From assembly GCF_030499535.1 (NCBI RefSeq), contig NZ_JASTLB010000001.1:6076001-6140000 (forward strand): a stretch of DNA of 64,000 nt, read 5' to 3'. The notes under the pieces were generated by a model. The model did not search any database. It worked only from the letters and a program-made list of their open reading frames with translations, and was not told the DNA's origin. This stretch comes from Streptomyces sp. TG1A-8. Lineage in GTDB: Bacteria; Actinomycetota; Actinomycetes; Streptomycetales; Streptomycetaceae. The position numbers and the translations under genes are program-made. This document shows positions 24,844 through 33,910 of the stretch, piece by piece; position 1 is the stretch's first letter; each line of letters starts with the position of its first letter.

Positions 24844-25797
24844 ATGGAACAACACGCCCCCGCAATCGCCGAAACGGGAGGTCCCACCGGAACCGAGGAC
24901 GCGCCGCCCCTGCGCACGGCCTCCCGCACGGCGGGGCACGACGCCGTCCACGGAAGCTTCCGGGCATCGCCGTCCGACCCGCACGTCGCCCCGCGCGAGA
25001 TGCTGCTGGGCAACGCGACGCACCCGCGCGGTCCGGCCGTACGGACCCTGGAGGGCCGGCCGGCCGACGCCGACCACCTGCACCGGGAGGTCACCGAACA
25101 GCTGTGGAGCCGCGGCATGGCCGTCGTCCAGCTCGACCAGCCGCTGCCGCACCACCGCTTCACCGCCCTCGGCGAGTTCCTGGGCACGGCGATACCGGAG
25201 ACGGACCCCGCGGTGCAGCCCTACGTGCAGGAGGGGATCGTCCTCAACCTGCGCAGCGAGCACGCGCCCACGGCGAACGTGTCGCTGCAGCCCTTCGCGC
25301 GCAACTCGCTCAGCCTGCACTCCGAGAGCAGCGGTGCCGCCGTGGCGAAGCAGCCCCGGTACATCGTGCTGATGTGCGTCGCACCCGGCGACGACACCGA
25401 CCACGCCCGGACCGTGCTGGTGCCGATGCGGGAGGTGGCGCGCCGGCTCCCGGCCGGCACGCTGGAGCTGCTCTCCCGCACCAGGTACCGCGACAGCCCC
25501 GAGGCGCCGCCCATCGCGCGCCGCGTCGACGGCCACTGGGTGTTCTCCTTCCGGGACTTCCTCGACCAGGAACTGCGGTGGACGCACGACCGGCCGGGCA
25601 CCGACCCGGAGACGGTCAACGCGGCGCTGCGCGAACTGCTGGCCGCCATGTACGCGCCCGGAGAAGCGGTCGGGGTGCGCTGGCGCAGCGGACTGCTCGT
25701 CGTGATCGACAACACGTACCACTTCCACGGCCGGACCGCCGGTGCCGCGGCACCGCCGCGGCAGCAACGGCACCTGCAGCGCCTGCGCATCCGCTAG
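24844..25797 (+). CDS. Fe(II)/2-oxoglutarate dioxygenase, clavaminate synthase-like
   Basis: 317-residue non-haem iron dioxygenase of the TauD/clavaminate synthase superfamily. Metal ligands read as H159-x-E161 (SLHSES) and H295, with R297 (DNTYHFHGRT) as the 2OG-binding Arg; the HxE rather than HxD form matches the CAS/AsnO/VioC-type amino acid hydroxylases. The N-terminal 50 residues look disordered. AAAGGAG lies 6 nt upstream of ATG. Since the NRPS A domains look Asn-specific, an Asn beta-hydroxylase role (AsnO-like) is attractive but unproven; it could act on another amino acid made here. Confidence 0.88.
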   Translation: MEQHAPAIAETGGPTGTEDAPPLRTASRTAGHDAVHGSFRASPSDPHVAPREMLLGNATHPRGPAVRTLEGRPADADHLHREVTEQLWSRGMAVVQLDQPLPHHRFTALGEFLGTAIPETDPAVQPYVQEGIVLNLRSEHAPTANVSLQPFARNSLSLHSESSGAAVAKQPRYIVLMCVAPGDDTDHARTVLVPMREVARRLPAGTLELLSRTRYRDSPEAPPIARRVDGHWVFSFRDFLDQELRWTHDRPGTDPETVNAALRELLAAMYAPGEAVGVRWRSGLLVVIDNTYHFHGRTAGAAAPPRQQRHLQRLRIR

Positions 25798-25846
25798 CGC
25801 CGGACCGAGTCCGGGCCCACCCCCCACCCCCCTACGCGAGAAGCCG

Positions 25847-27418
25847 ATGACACTCTTCGACTCCGTCCTGGCCCCGCGCCCTCCGCACGCGTCGCCGGAC
25901 GCCCTTGCGGCGGCGGGGCGCGCACCGCGCCCCGCCGGGACGTCCGACACCTTCGTCACCCGGGTCGACGAGCGGGTGCTCGACGTCTTCGCCCGGGCCC
26001 GCCGCCCCGACGACCCGCTCGAACTGCGCGACCTGTGGCTGGGCCGCGTGGAGCACGAACTGGGCGCCGACGCGCGGCATCCGGCGCTCGCCGAGCAGTG
26101 GCGGGGCAGCCGCCGCCTGCGCCCGGTGGAACCGGAGCAGGTGCTGAACTCCCGGGCCACCGTCCGCTTCGTCAAGGAACTGTTCAACTGGTTCTTCCGC
26201 GACGACCTGTACGGCGACCTCAGGGACAACGCGCGCTACATCCTCTCCGGCGGAGCGGTGGACGAGGAGCGCTGGGGGCTGCCGCAGAGCCTGAAGGACT
26301 GCATCCGCTACGCCCTGGACCGCGACTGGTACGGCTACTCCGACTCACGCGGGCGCTACCCGGCGCGCGAGGCGATCGCCGCCTACGAGAGCGCCCGGCT
26401 CGACGGCGTGCGCTACGGGGCGGAGCACGTCGCCATGACCATGGGCGGCACCTTCGCCGTGAGCACCCTCGCGGACTTCGTGCTGCACGGCCGCTCCCCG
26501 TCTGCCTCACCGGCGCTGTGCGCGGTGCCCAACTACCCGCCCCTGGTCGAAACGGTGGCCCGCCGGCACGGCGTCCAGCTGGTCCCGCTGGCCAGCGAGC
26601 ACGGACGGACCTCGATCGAGCCGCTCATCGCGGCCCTCACCCCCGACACCCCCCTGGTGCTGCTGCAGACCGTGGGCAACCCCACCGGCGCGGCCGTCAC
26701 GGAGGAGGGCCTCGCCCGGCTCGTCCGGGCCGCCTCCCCCTCCACGGTCATCGTGCTGGACGAGTGCCACGAGTGGCTGGGCGACTACGAGCAGCGCACC
26801 GCCGCGCGCGGCGCGCCCAACGTCGTGCGCGTCTCCAGCCTCTCCAAGACCTGGTTGGCCCCGGGGCTGAAGGCGGGCTGGTTCCTCGCCGACCCCGGCT
26901 TCATCGCCGACTACTACGAGTACGCCTCCTCGTCCTTCGGCGGGCCGCCCTCGTTCTTCTACACGGTGGTGGAAGTGCTGGCCCGCATGGAGCGCTGGCT
27001 GATCACCGGTGTGGACGAGCCCGGGCCCAACGAGCTGAAGGAGTTCGAGGCGTCGTACGGACTCGACCTGGAGCGGCTGCGGCACGCCTACCGCACCTAC
27101 CGGACGGACCGGCTGCGACGGGCCGAGGAACTCACCACGCTGCGCGACGCGGCGACCGTCCGCCTGGCGGAGACCCCCGCGCGGGTGCTCGTGCCGCGCT
27201 TCTCCATCAACACCACCGTGGAGCTGCCCGGCTGGGACGACTCCTACCGGTGCTTCCGCGACGTCCTGCGGGAGACGGGGGTGTCCCTCTTCCCCGGCAT
27301 CCTCACCTTCTGCTTCTCCGGCGCCGTCATGCGGATCACCACCGCCCGTCCCTGGGACCAGCTCGCCCCCGCCCTGGACCGGCTGGGATCCCACCTCGCG
27401 ACCACGACCGCCCGGTGA
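25847..27418 (+). CDS. PLP-dependent aminotransferase, class I/II
   Basis: 523 residues, fold type I PLP enzyme. PLP lysine K334 in VSSLSKTWLAPGLKAG, the cofactor-binding DECHEW segment and NPTG(A) are visible, together with GGTFAVS where the phosphate-binding loop lies. It is longer than the usual 400 because of about 110 extra N-terminal residues without clear domain. It lies 49 bp after the dioxygenase. It probably forms or removes an amino group on a pathway intermediate; the substrate is not readable. Confidence 0.88.
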   Translation: MTLFDSVLAPRPPHASPDALAAAGRAPRPAGTSDTFVTRVDERVLDVFARARRPDDPLELRDLWLGRVEHELGADARHPALAEQWRGSRRLRPVEPEQVLNSRATVRFVKELFNWFFRDDLYGDLRDNARYILSGGAVDEERWGLPQSLKDCIRYALDRDWYGYSDSRGRYPAREAIAAYESARLDGVRYGAEHVAMTMGGTFAVSTLADFVLHGRSPSASPALCAVPNYPPLVETVARRHGVQLVPLASEHGRTSIEPLIAALTPDTPLVLLQTVGNPTGAAVTEEGLARLVRAASPSTVIVLDECHEWLGDYEQRTAARGAPNVVRVSSLSKTWLAPGLKAGWFLADPGFIADYYEYASSSFGGPPSFFYTVVEVLARMERWLITGVDEPGPNELKEFEASYGLDLERLRHAYRTYRTDRLRRAEELTTLRDAATVRLAETPARVLVPRFSINTTVELPGWDDSYRCFRDVLRETGVSLFPGILTFCFSGAVMRITTARPWDQLAPALDRLGSHLATTTAR

Positions 27419-27443
27419 CGGCCCCCCACGGAGGACGAGACAC

Positions 27444-28250
27444 ATGAGCACCTGGACCCCACCCGGCGGCGGACACAAGCTGATCCTCGGCATGGTGCAC
27501 CTGGCGCCCCTGCCCGGCACCCCCTTCCACCGGCCCGGCACCTTCTCCGACATCCTCGACACGGCGGTGGCGTCCGCGCGGGCCCTGTACGAGGGCGGGG
27601 CGGACGGCTGCCTCATCCAGACGGTCGACCGCGTCTACAGCGTCGCCGACGAGTCCGACCCGGCGCGCACCGCCGCCATGGGCCTGATCGTGCGCGCGGT
27701 CGTCGAGGCGACCGGTGCGCCCTTCCGCGTCGGCGTCCAGATGATGCGCAACGCCACCAGGGCCTCCCTCGGCGTCGCCCGGGTGGCCGGCGGCGACTAC
27801 GTCCGGGCCGGCGCCCTGGTGGGACAGACCCTGACCGCCCACGGCATGGTGCGGCCCGATCCGCTGGAGGTGATGGGCTACCGCCGCTCGATCGACGCGG
27901 AGGCCGTCGGCATCGTGGCGGACATCGACTCCATGCACTTCAAGTGGTTCGGGGGGGAGAAGACCACCGCGGAGGTGGCACGCGCGGCCCGCACCGTCGG
28001 CGCGGACGCGGTGTCGCTGTCGCACCCGGACGAACGCACCGTCCTGGAGATGATCGCCTCCGTCCGCGACGCCGTCCCCGGCCTGCCCGTCATCCTGGCC
28101 GGGCACACCGACCACGGCAACGCCGCCCGGCTGCTGGCCGCCGCCGACGGCGCCTTCGTGGGCACGTGCCTGGAGAGCGGCGGCTGGGGCGGCAGGATCG
28201 ACGTCGACCGCGTGCGCCGCTACGTCGACCTCGTCCGGGAGGCCGGCTGA
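27444..28250 (+). CDS. BtpA/SgcQ-family TIM-barrel protein
   Basis: 268 residues matching the BtpA/SgcQ family: LILGMVHLAPLPGTP at the N-terminus, EGGADGCLIQT, the GVQMMRNAT strand, HFKWFGGEK in the middle, and LAGHTDHGNAARLLAAADGAFVGT at the C-terminus. Family members are named for a photosystem I factor and for an E. coli sugar-operon protein, but the reaction is largely unknown; a phosphosugar or nucleoside role is often assumed. Here it is translationally coupled (TGATG) to a SIS sugar-phosphate-type protein, which supports a phosphosugar step. Confidence 0.85.
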   Translation: MSTWTPPGGGHKLILGMVHLAPLPGTPFHRPGTFSDILDTAVASARALYEGGADGCLIQTVDRVYSVADESDPARTAAMGLIVRAVVEATGAPFRVGVQMMRNATRASLGVARVAGGDYVRAGALVGQTLTAHGMVRPDPLEVMGYRRSIDAEAVGIVADIDSMHFKWFGGEKTTAEVARAARTVGADAVSLSHPDERTVLEMIASVRDAVPGLPVILAGHTDHGNAARLLAAADGAFVGTCLESGGWGGRIDVDRVRRYVDLVREAG

Positions 28251-29404
28251 TGGCGCCCGCCACCACCGGCCCGGCCCCCGTCCCGGCCGGAGCACCGGTC
28301 ATCGCCCCCGAGGTGATGCTCCGTCAGGCACACCGTCTCGCCGACGACCTGCGGACCCGCACGGACGACTTCGACGAGCAGGTGCGGGCACTGCCGGACG
28401 CCGTGCGCCTGGCCGCCACCGAGTCGGTGGTCATCGTCGGCGACGGGGACAGCGACCACGCCGCCCGGGCCGTCGAGATGGCGTTCCGGTCCCTCGCGGG
28501 CGTCGACTGCCGCCCGGTGAGCGCGCTGCCCCACACCCACTACGGGGTGCCGTCCGCCGTCCCCGGCCGCGTCCTCACCCTCGCCGTCTCCGCCTCCGGC
28601 CGCACCCCGCTCGTCGTACGGGCGGCCGAGCAGGCGCGGGCGGACGGCGGGACGGCCGTCGCCCTCACCGGGGACGCGGCGAGCCCGCTGGCCCGGTCCG
28701 CCGACGCCACCGTCCAGCTCGAACTGCCCGACCGCGAACCGTCCCCGGGCGTACGCACCTACCAGGCCAGCCTGCTCGGCGCCCTGCTGCTGGCGATCCG
28801 GCTCGGGCAGGCGCGCGGGCGCCTCGGACGCGGGGACGCCGACGCCCTGCGCGACGAACTCCCCGGCCTCGCCGGCGCGGTGGAGGCCACCGTGGACGAG
28901 ATGACCGGGCGGACCCGGCAACTCGCCGACCGCATCGCCGACGCGCCGGTGCTGACCGTGCTCGGCAGCGGACCGTCCCACGGCACCGCCCTGTACGGCG
29001 CGGCGAAGGTGATCGAGACCTCCGCGGTCTTCGCCACCGGCCAGGACCTCGAGGAGTGGTGCCACGTCGAACGGTTCGCCCGGCCCACCGACCTGCCGAC
29101 CTTCGTCGTGGCACCGCCCGGCCGGTCCGCCCGGCACGCCCGCCACGTCGCGCAGCGCGCCACCGCGCTGGGCCGACGGCTCGTCGCCGTCGCCCCCGCG
29201 GACGACCTCCCGGACTTCGCGGCCTGGGCGCACCTGCCCGTCCACGGGCAGGTGCGCGAGGAGTTCTCCCCGCTGCTCTACCACCTGTTCGCCGCCCCCC
29301 TGGCCTGCCACCTCGCCCAGCGCCTGGACCGGACGCCGTTCGCCGCCGGCCGGCCGGAACCGGCGGCCGGAGGGCAGGACAGGGCGCACGGCGCAAGCCC
29401 CTGA
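28250..29404 (+). CDS. SIS-domain protein, GlmS/AgaS-like
   Basis: 384 residues with two tandem SIS (sugar isomerase) domains. The first contains SVVIVGDGDSDHAARAVE and AVSASGRTPLVV. The second contains VLTVLGSGPSHGTALYGAAKVIETS and DLEEWCHVERF, the latter resembling the conserved loop of the GlmS/AgaS/FrlB phosphosugar isomerases and deglycases. There is no glutaminase domain. Its ATG overlaps the stop of the BtpA-like gene by one base. Likely converts a keto- or amino-sugar phosphate; specificity unknown. Confidence 0.87.
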   Translation: MAPATTGPAPVPAGAPVIAPEVMLRQAHRLADDLRTRTDDFDEQVRALPDAVRLAATESVVIVGDGDSDHAARAVEMAFRSLAGVDCRPVSALPHTHYGVPSAVPGRVLTLAVSASGRTPLVVRAAEQARADGGTAVALTGDAASPLARSADATVQLELPDREPSPGVRTYQASLLGALLLAIRLGQARGRLGRGDADALRDELPGLAGAVEATVDEMTGRTRQLADRIADAPVLTVLGSGPSHGTALYGAAKVIETSAVFATGQDLEEWCHVERFARPTDLPTFVVAPPGRSARHARHVAQRATALGRRLVAVAPADDLPDFAAWAHLPVHGQVREEFSPLLYHLFAAPLACHLAQRLDRTPFAAGRPEPAAGGQDRAHGASP

Positions 29405-29504
29405 CCGCCCCGGGACACCCCCTCCAGCCGCCGGGCCGCGCCCCGCGCGGCACCGGCCCGCCCCGTCGGCGCACACCGACGACCGACACGATCGAAGGAA
29501 TGCC

Positions 29505-30215
29505 TTGACCGAGACAATGAACGGCCTGCCCACCGAACAGGTCATCGACGTCCTGACCGAGGAACTGCACAACCTCGCCCCGGCCGAACGGGAGGCCAAG
29601 GCGGTGCAGCTGCTGTCGGTCCTGGGCCGGTCCAAGGCCGCCGCGGCCTCCGCGGCCCGGCCCCCCGCCGAGCCCGGCGACACCCGCAGGGCCCCCCTGC
29701 TCATCTGCGACTGGGCCACCGACCTCGGCCTGGACGGCACCACCCAGCAGCTCGGCATCGACGTCGCCCCCGGCCCCACCCGGGTGTCGAAGACCGCCGA
29801 CGCCACCGGCCACTCCCTGCTCTCCAGCGGCCACGTCGGCGCCGACATCCTGCACGTGCCCGCCGGCAGCGGCTTCGCCCCGCACACCCACCCCGGCGAC
29901 CACCTGCTGTTCGTCCTGGCCGGCACCGGCACCATCGCCGTCGCCGGCGAGATCGTGGAAACCCGCCCCGGACAGGTCTACATGGTGGAAGGCGCCATCA
30001 CCCACGCGGTGGGCGCGGTGACCGACCACATGATCCTCTCCGTGGGCGCACCCCACCGCCACCTGGACAGCCCCGAACGCCAGGAACTCACCGCCTACAC
30101 CGCCCTGCTGGGCGACCTGGGCCACATCACCTGCCGCCTCTGCGACATCCAGGCCTCCAGCGGCGAGGAACTGGCCGCCAAGGGCTGCCCCCACTCCCCG
30201 CACCGGTTCGGGTGA
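29505..30215 (+). CDS. Cupin-domain protein with Cys-containing C-terminus
   Basis: 236 residues. The single cupin barrel covers about 105-185, with metal ligand candidates H127 and H129 (APHTHPGDH), H133 and H167. The first 60 residues look like a helical segment (EQVIDVLTEELHNLAPAERE) and a linker. The C-terminus adds CRLCDIQASS and a final KGCPH with three cysteines. The start is TTG at 29505, with GAAGGA 5 nt upstream. Could be an isomerase, dioxygenase or anti-sigma-like sensor of the ChrR type; the context favours an enzyme. Confidence 0.85.
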   Translation: MTETMNGLPTEQVIDVLTEELHNLAPAEREAKAVQLLSVLGRSKAAAASAARPPAEPGDTRRAPLLICDWATDLGLDGTTQQLGIDVAPGPTRVSKTADATGHSLLSSGHVGADILHVPAGSGFAPHTHPGDHLLFVLAGTGTIAVAGEIVETRPGQVYMVEGAITHAVGAVTDHMILSVGAPHRHLDSPERQELTAYTALLGDLGHITCRLCDIQASSGEELAAKGCPHSPHRFG

Positions 30216-30221
30216 ACCACG

Positions 30222-31862
30222 ATGGCGCCGTCCCCCACCGATTTCGACCGCGCGCACACCTACCTCGGCAAGCCGCTCGCGGAGCGGCTGACGCCCTGGC
30301 CGACGGTGCTGTCCCGCCTCGACCACCACGCCCGGGTCCGGCCCGGCGCGCCGTTCCTGACCACCCCGACGCCCACGGGCGACACCGTGACGCTGTCCTA
30401 CGGGGAGGCCGACGCGCTGAGCCGGCGACTGGCGGCATGGCTGCGCCGTGACCGGGCCGTCCGGCCCGGGTCGACCGTGGCCCTCGCCCCGGTCAACGAC
30501 GCCGCCTCGGTACTGACCGTCCTGGCGGTGCTGCGCGCCGGCTGCTCACTGCTGATGCTCAGCCCGCAGGACCCCGCCGCCCGCCGCCGGGAGCTGACCG
30601 GGGCCGCCGGCGCCGAACTGGTGCTGCGGCCCGCCACGCTCGCGGCGCAGGCACTGCCGGAAGCGGTGGCCGTGCCCGACGCGCACACCCTGGACGCGCA
30701 GGCGGAGCTGCCGTCCGACCCGGCGGCCGACCCGTCGGCCGGCGCCTTCTGCTTCGCCACCTCCGGCTCGACCGCGGCGGGCAAACTGGTCGTCCAGTCC
30801 CACTACGCGGCGGCGGTCAACGCCGAGGCGCTGCGCCGCCACCACGGTCTGCGCCCGGGGGACCGGGTGCTGGGGTGCCTGCCCATCCAGCACGTCAACG
30901 GGCTGCACTTCACCGTGCTCGGCGTCCTGGCCGCCGGCGCCCACGTCCTGCTGGCGCCCGGATTCGACCCGCTGCGCTACCCGGGGCTCCTGGAACGCTT
31001 CCGGCCCCGCATCGCCAGCGTCGTCCCGAGCATCCTCGAAGCCCTCACGGAGACCTGGCGGCAGCCCGAACTGCCGTCCGACTTCCACTACTTCGTGTCC
31101 GCCGCGGCACCGCTGAGCGCGCGTACCGCGCGCGCGGTCGGGCAGCGCACGGGCGCCCGCGTCCTACAGGGGTACGGCCTCACGGAGACGGTGAACTTCT
31201 CCACCACCCTGCCCGCCGACCTGTCCGAGGACGCCTACCGCAGGCTGATGCTGGACACCGACATCCCCACCATCGGCACGGCCCTGTACGGCAACGAGGT
31301 CGCGGTGCTCACCTCCGGCGGCGAACGGGCGGCACCGGGGGAGGAGGGGGAGATCTGCATGCGCGGGCACAACGTCATGACCCGCTACCAGGGCAACGAG
31401 CAGGCCACGGCCGAGGCCTTCGCCGGAGGCTGGTTCCACTCCCAGGACCTGGGCACGCAGATCACCGACCCGGAGTCCGGCAGGACGTTCGTCGTCGTCA
31501 CCGGCCGGCGCAAGAACATCGCCAAGGTGGGGGGCGAGGCCGTCTCCCTGGACGAGGTGGACCGCGTGCTGCGGGCGGTGCCGCACCTGCGGGACGCGGC
31601 GAGCGTGGCGCTGCCGCACCGGTTCCTCGGCGAGGAGGTCGTGGCGGCCGTCGTGCCCGCGCCGGGCGCCGACGCGGTGGCGCAGGCGCGCACCGCACTG
31701 GCGCGGTCCTTCCGGCCCACCTGCCGGCCCGGCCGGATCGTCGTCCTGGAGGCCATCCCGCGGACCGCCACGGGAAAGGTGCTGCGCCGCGACCTCGCCG
31801 CCACGATCGCCCGGGTGGCGCCGTCCCCCGAATCCCTTCCGTCTCCCCGGAGCGCCACGTGA
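30222..31862 (+). CDS. AMP-dependent acyl-CoA/acyl-ACP synthetase
   Basis: 546-residue ANL-family adenylating enzyme. P-loop-like motif TSGSTAAGK (A3), YGLTE (A5), HSQDLG (A7 region), GRRKNIAKVGGEAVS (hinge and A8) and the catalytic Lys in PRTATGKVLRR (A10) are all present. It starts 7 bp after the cupin stop. It should activate a carboxylic acid as an acyl-AMP and pass it to CoA or, given the free-standing carrier at 34961, to that ACP. The acid is unknown. Confidence 0.9.
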   Translation: MAPSPTDFDRAHTYLGKPLAERLTPWPTVLSRLDHHARVRPGAPFLTTPTPTGDTVTLSYGEADALSRRLAAWLRRDRAVRPGSTVALAPVNDAASVLTVLAVLRAGCSLLMLSPQDPAARRRELTGAAGAELVLRPATLAAQALPEAVAVPDAHTLDAQAELPSDPAADPSAGAFCFATSGSTAAGKLVVQSHYAAAVNAEALRRHHGLRPGDRVLGCLPIQHVNGLHFTVLGVLAAGAHVLLAPGFDPLRYPGLLERFRPRIASVVPSILEALTETWRQPELPSDFHYFVSAAAPLSARTARAVGQRTGARVLQGYGLTETVNFSTTLPADLSEDAYRRLMLDTDIPTIGTALYGNEVAVLTSGGERAAPGEEGEICMRGHNVMTRYQGNEQATAEAFAGGWFHSQDLGTQITDPESGRTFVVVTGRRKNIAKVGGEAVSLDEVDRVLRAVPHLRDAASVALPHRFLGEEVVAAVVPAPGADAVAQARTALARSFRPTCRPGRIVVLEAIPRTATGKVLRRDLAATIARVAPSPESLPSPRSAT

Positions 31863-31965
31863 ACGGGCCCGACCGGGCCCGGCCCGCCCGACCCGCGCCC
31901 GGGGCGCCGGGCGCGACGACGGCCCGCCCCGTTCCGACCGAGACCACCCAGCCGGAGAGCTGACG

Positions 31966-33330
31966 ATGCCACAGACCCTCCCCGCCCCGTCCCTGACCGA
32001 CCCGCGCACCGGCCGGCCGCGGCCGGCCGTCGCCGTCGGCCGCGAGACCGACGTCCGCGCCACCGTGGCCGCGGCCCGCTCCGCGCAGCCCGCCTGGGCC
32101 GGCCTCACCCCCCGGGACCGCGCACGGCGCCTGCTGCGGTTCGCGGACCTCATCGAGGAACGCTCCGCCGAGTACGTGCAGGCCGAGCAGGCCGGCACCG
32201 GAAAGCCCGCCGCCGAGGCGCACGGCGAGGTCGAGAACTGCGCGGACCTGCTGCGCTTCTACGCCGGCGCCGTGCGCGCCGACACCGCGCCCGCGGCCGG
32301 CCGGCACATGCACGACCGCGAGAGCTGGGTGCGGTGGGAGCCCGTGGGCGTCGTCGCCGCGATCGTGCCCTGGAACTACCCGCTGATGATGGCCGCCTGG
32401 CGCATCGGCCCGGCGCTCGCCGCCGGCAACACGGTCGTGCTCAAACCCGCCCTGACCACCCCGGACACCGCTGTGCTGCTCGCCCGGGACGCCGCCGCCA
32501 CCCTCGGCTCCGACGTGCTGCTGACCGTCACCGGCGACCGCGACACCGGCCGCCTGCTGGTCGCCGGGGACGTCGACGCGGTGGCCTTCACCGGCAGCGA
32601 GGCGGGCGGCCGGGACGTCGCCGCCCGCGCGGGCCTGCGCCGGATCAGCCTCGAACTGGGCGGCAACTGCCCCGCCCTGGTCCTCCCGGACGCCCCCGAG
32701 GACACCTGCGAGGCGCTGGTGCGGGCCGTCACCTACAACGCCGGACAGAGCTGCGCCGCCCCGGCCCGGGTGATCACCCTGCGGGAGAACCACGACCGGG
32801 TGGTCGACGAGCTGGCCAAGGCGATGAGCGCCCGGCGCGCCGGGGCCGACTTCGGGCCGCTCAACAACCCCGACCAGGTCGCGCGCCACGACCGCATCCT
32901 CGCGAGCAGCGCGGCGGGCGTCCAGCACGTCGCCGACGTCGCGCCGGGGCCGGGGCAGGAGGGTGGCTACTGGCGGCCCGGACGCGTCCTGGCCGGCCTG
33001 GCACCCGACGACCCGGCCGTGGTCGAGGAGGTGTTCGGCCCCGTGCTGACGGTGCAGGCGGCGGACGGCGTCGAGGAGGCGCTGGCACTGGCCAACTCCG
33101 TGCGGCAGGCCCTCGCCGCGAGCGTGTGGGGCTCCGACACGGCCACCGTGCTCGGTGTGGCCGGCGCGCTGAACGCCGGGGAGGTCTGGGTCAACTGCCA
33201 CCTGGACCAGAGCGCCGAGCTGCCCCACGGCGGCCGCGGCAGCTCGGGGCACGGCACGGACATGAGCGTGCTCGCGCTCACCGAGTACCAGCGTCCCAAG
33301 ACCGTCACCGTGCGCCTCGGCGAGCGCTGA
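31966..33330 (+). CDS. Aldehyde dehydrogenase
   Basis: 454-residue NAD(P)-dependent ALDH-superfamily enzyme. The oxyanion Asn137 (PWNYPL), general base E230 (SLELGGNCP) and nucleophile C263 (NAGQSCAAP) are in the expected places. It looks closest to betaine/aminobutyraldehyde dehydrogenases. GGAGAG precedes the ATG. Oxidises an aldehyde of the pathway to an acid, possibly feeding the adjacent acyl-AMP ligase. The roughly 100-bp gap before it holds no other gene. Confidence 0.9.
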   Translation: MPQTLPAPSLTDPRTGRPRPAVAVGRETDVRATVAAARSAQPAWAGLTPRDRARRLLRFADLIEERSAEYVQAEQAGTGKPAAEAHGEVENCADLLRFYAGAVRADTAPAAGRHMHDRESWVRWEPVGVVAAIVPWNYPLMMAAWRIGPALAAGNTVVLKPALTTPDTAVLLARDAAATLGSDVLLTVTGDRDTGRLLVAGDVDAVAFTGSEAGGRDVAARAGLRRISLELGGNCPALVLPDAPEDTCEALVRAVTYNAGQSCAAPARVITLRENHDRVVDELAKAMSARRAGADFGPLNNPDQVARHDRILASSAAGVQHVADVAPGPGQEGGYWRPGRVLAGLAPDDPAVVEEVFGPVLTVQAADGVEEALALANSVRQALAASVWGSDTATVLGVAGALNAGEVWVNCHLDQSAELPHGGRGSSGHGTDMSVLALTEYQRPKTVTVRLGER

Positions 33331-33344
33331 GGAGAGGAGACACC

Positions 33345-33905
33345 ATGCACCCACCCGACGCGCCCGGCACCGAACCCTGCGACTGGAGCTGGGAGACGGC
33401 GGCCGACCCCGACGAGGTGCACGCGCTGCTGACCGCGTGCGACGCCCACCAGGCGACGGCCTCCGGCACCCCCGCCCCGCGGCGGCGCCCGGAGACGACG
33501 CGGTGGCTGGTCGAATCCGGTTCCGTGCACCTGCTGCGCCACACCACCGGACCGGCCGGCATGTTCACCCTCACCGCGCGCCCGCCCTCCGGCACGGACG
33601 AGTCCGTCTTCCCGCCCGCCGAACACCCGCTGTACCTGTCCCGACTGGCGGTGGCCCCCGCGTGGCTGGCCGGCGGCGCCCTGGTGGGGCTGCGGTGCGT
33701 GCGCCAGGCCGTGGAGACGGCGGCCGGCCTGGGCGGCGACACCCTGCGCGCGCAGGTCAACCCCGACCTGCGCGACACCTGCTCCCTGCTGGACCTGCTG
33801 GGCTTCACCCCGTGCGGACCGGCGTCCGCCGACGAGACGGGCCGGCGCCACGCCCACCTGCACAGACCGCTGACCGCCCCGGCGGCCGACCGGAGAGGGG
33901 ACTGA
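33345..33905 (+). CDS. GNAT-like acyltransferase (probable)
   Basis: 186 residues. YLSRLAVAPAWLAGGALVGLRCVRQAVE fits strand beta4 and the acyl-CoA-binding helix of GNAT N-acetyltransferases, although the pyrophosphate loop (Q/R-x-x-G-x-G/A) is imperfect. The C-terminal DLLGFTPCG matches the usual end of the fold. ATG follows GGAGAGGAG. It starts 15 bp after the ALDH stop and ends 6 bp before the epimerase, so it belongs to the same operon. It may acylate an amino group or serve in self-resistance. Confidence 0.65.
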   Translation: MHPPDAPGTEPCDWSWETAADPDEVHALLTACDAHQATASGTPAPRRRPETTRWLVESGSVHLLRHTTGPAGMFTLTARPPSGTDESVFPPAEHPLYLSRLAVAPAWLAGGALVGLRCVRQAVETAAGLGGDTLRAQVNPDLRDTCSLLDLLGFTPCGPASADETGRRHAHLHRPLTAPAADRRGD

Positions 33906-33910
33906 CGCGC

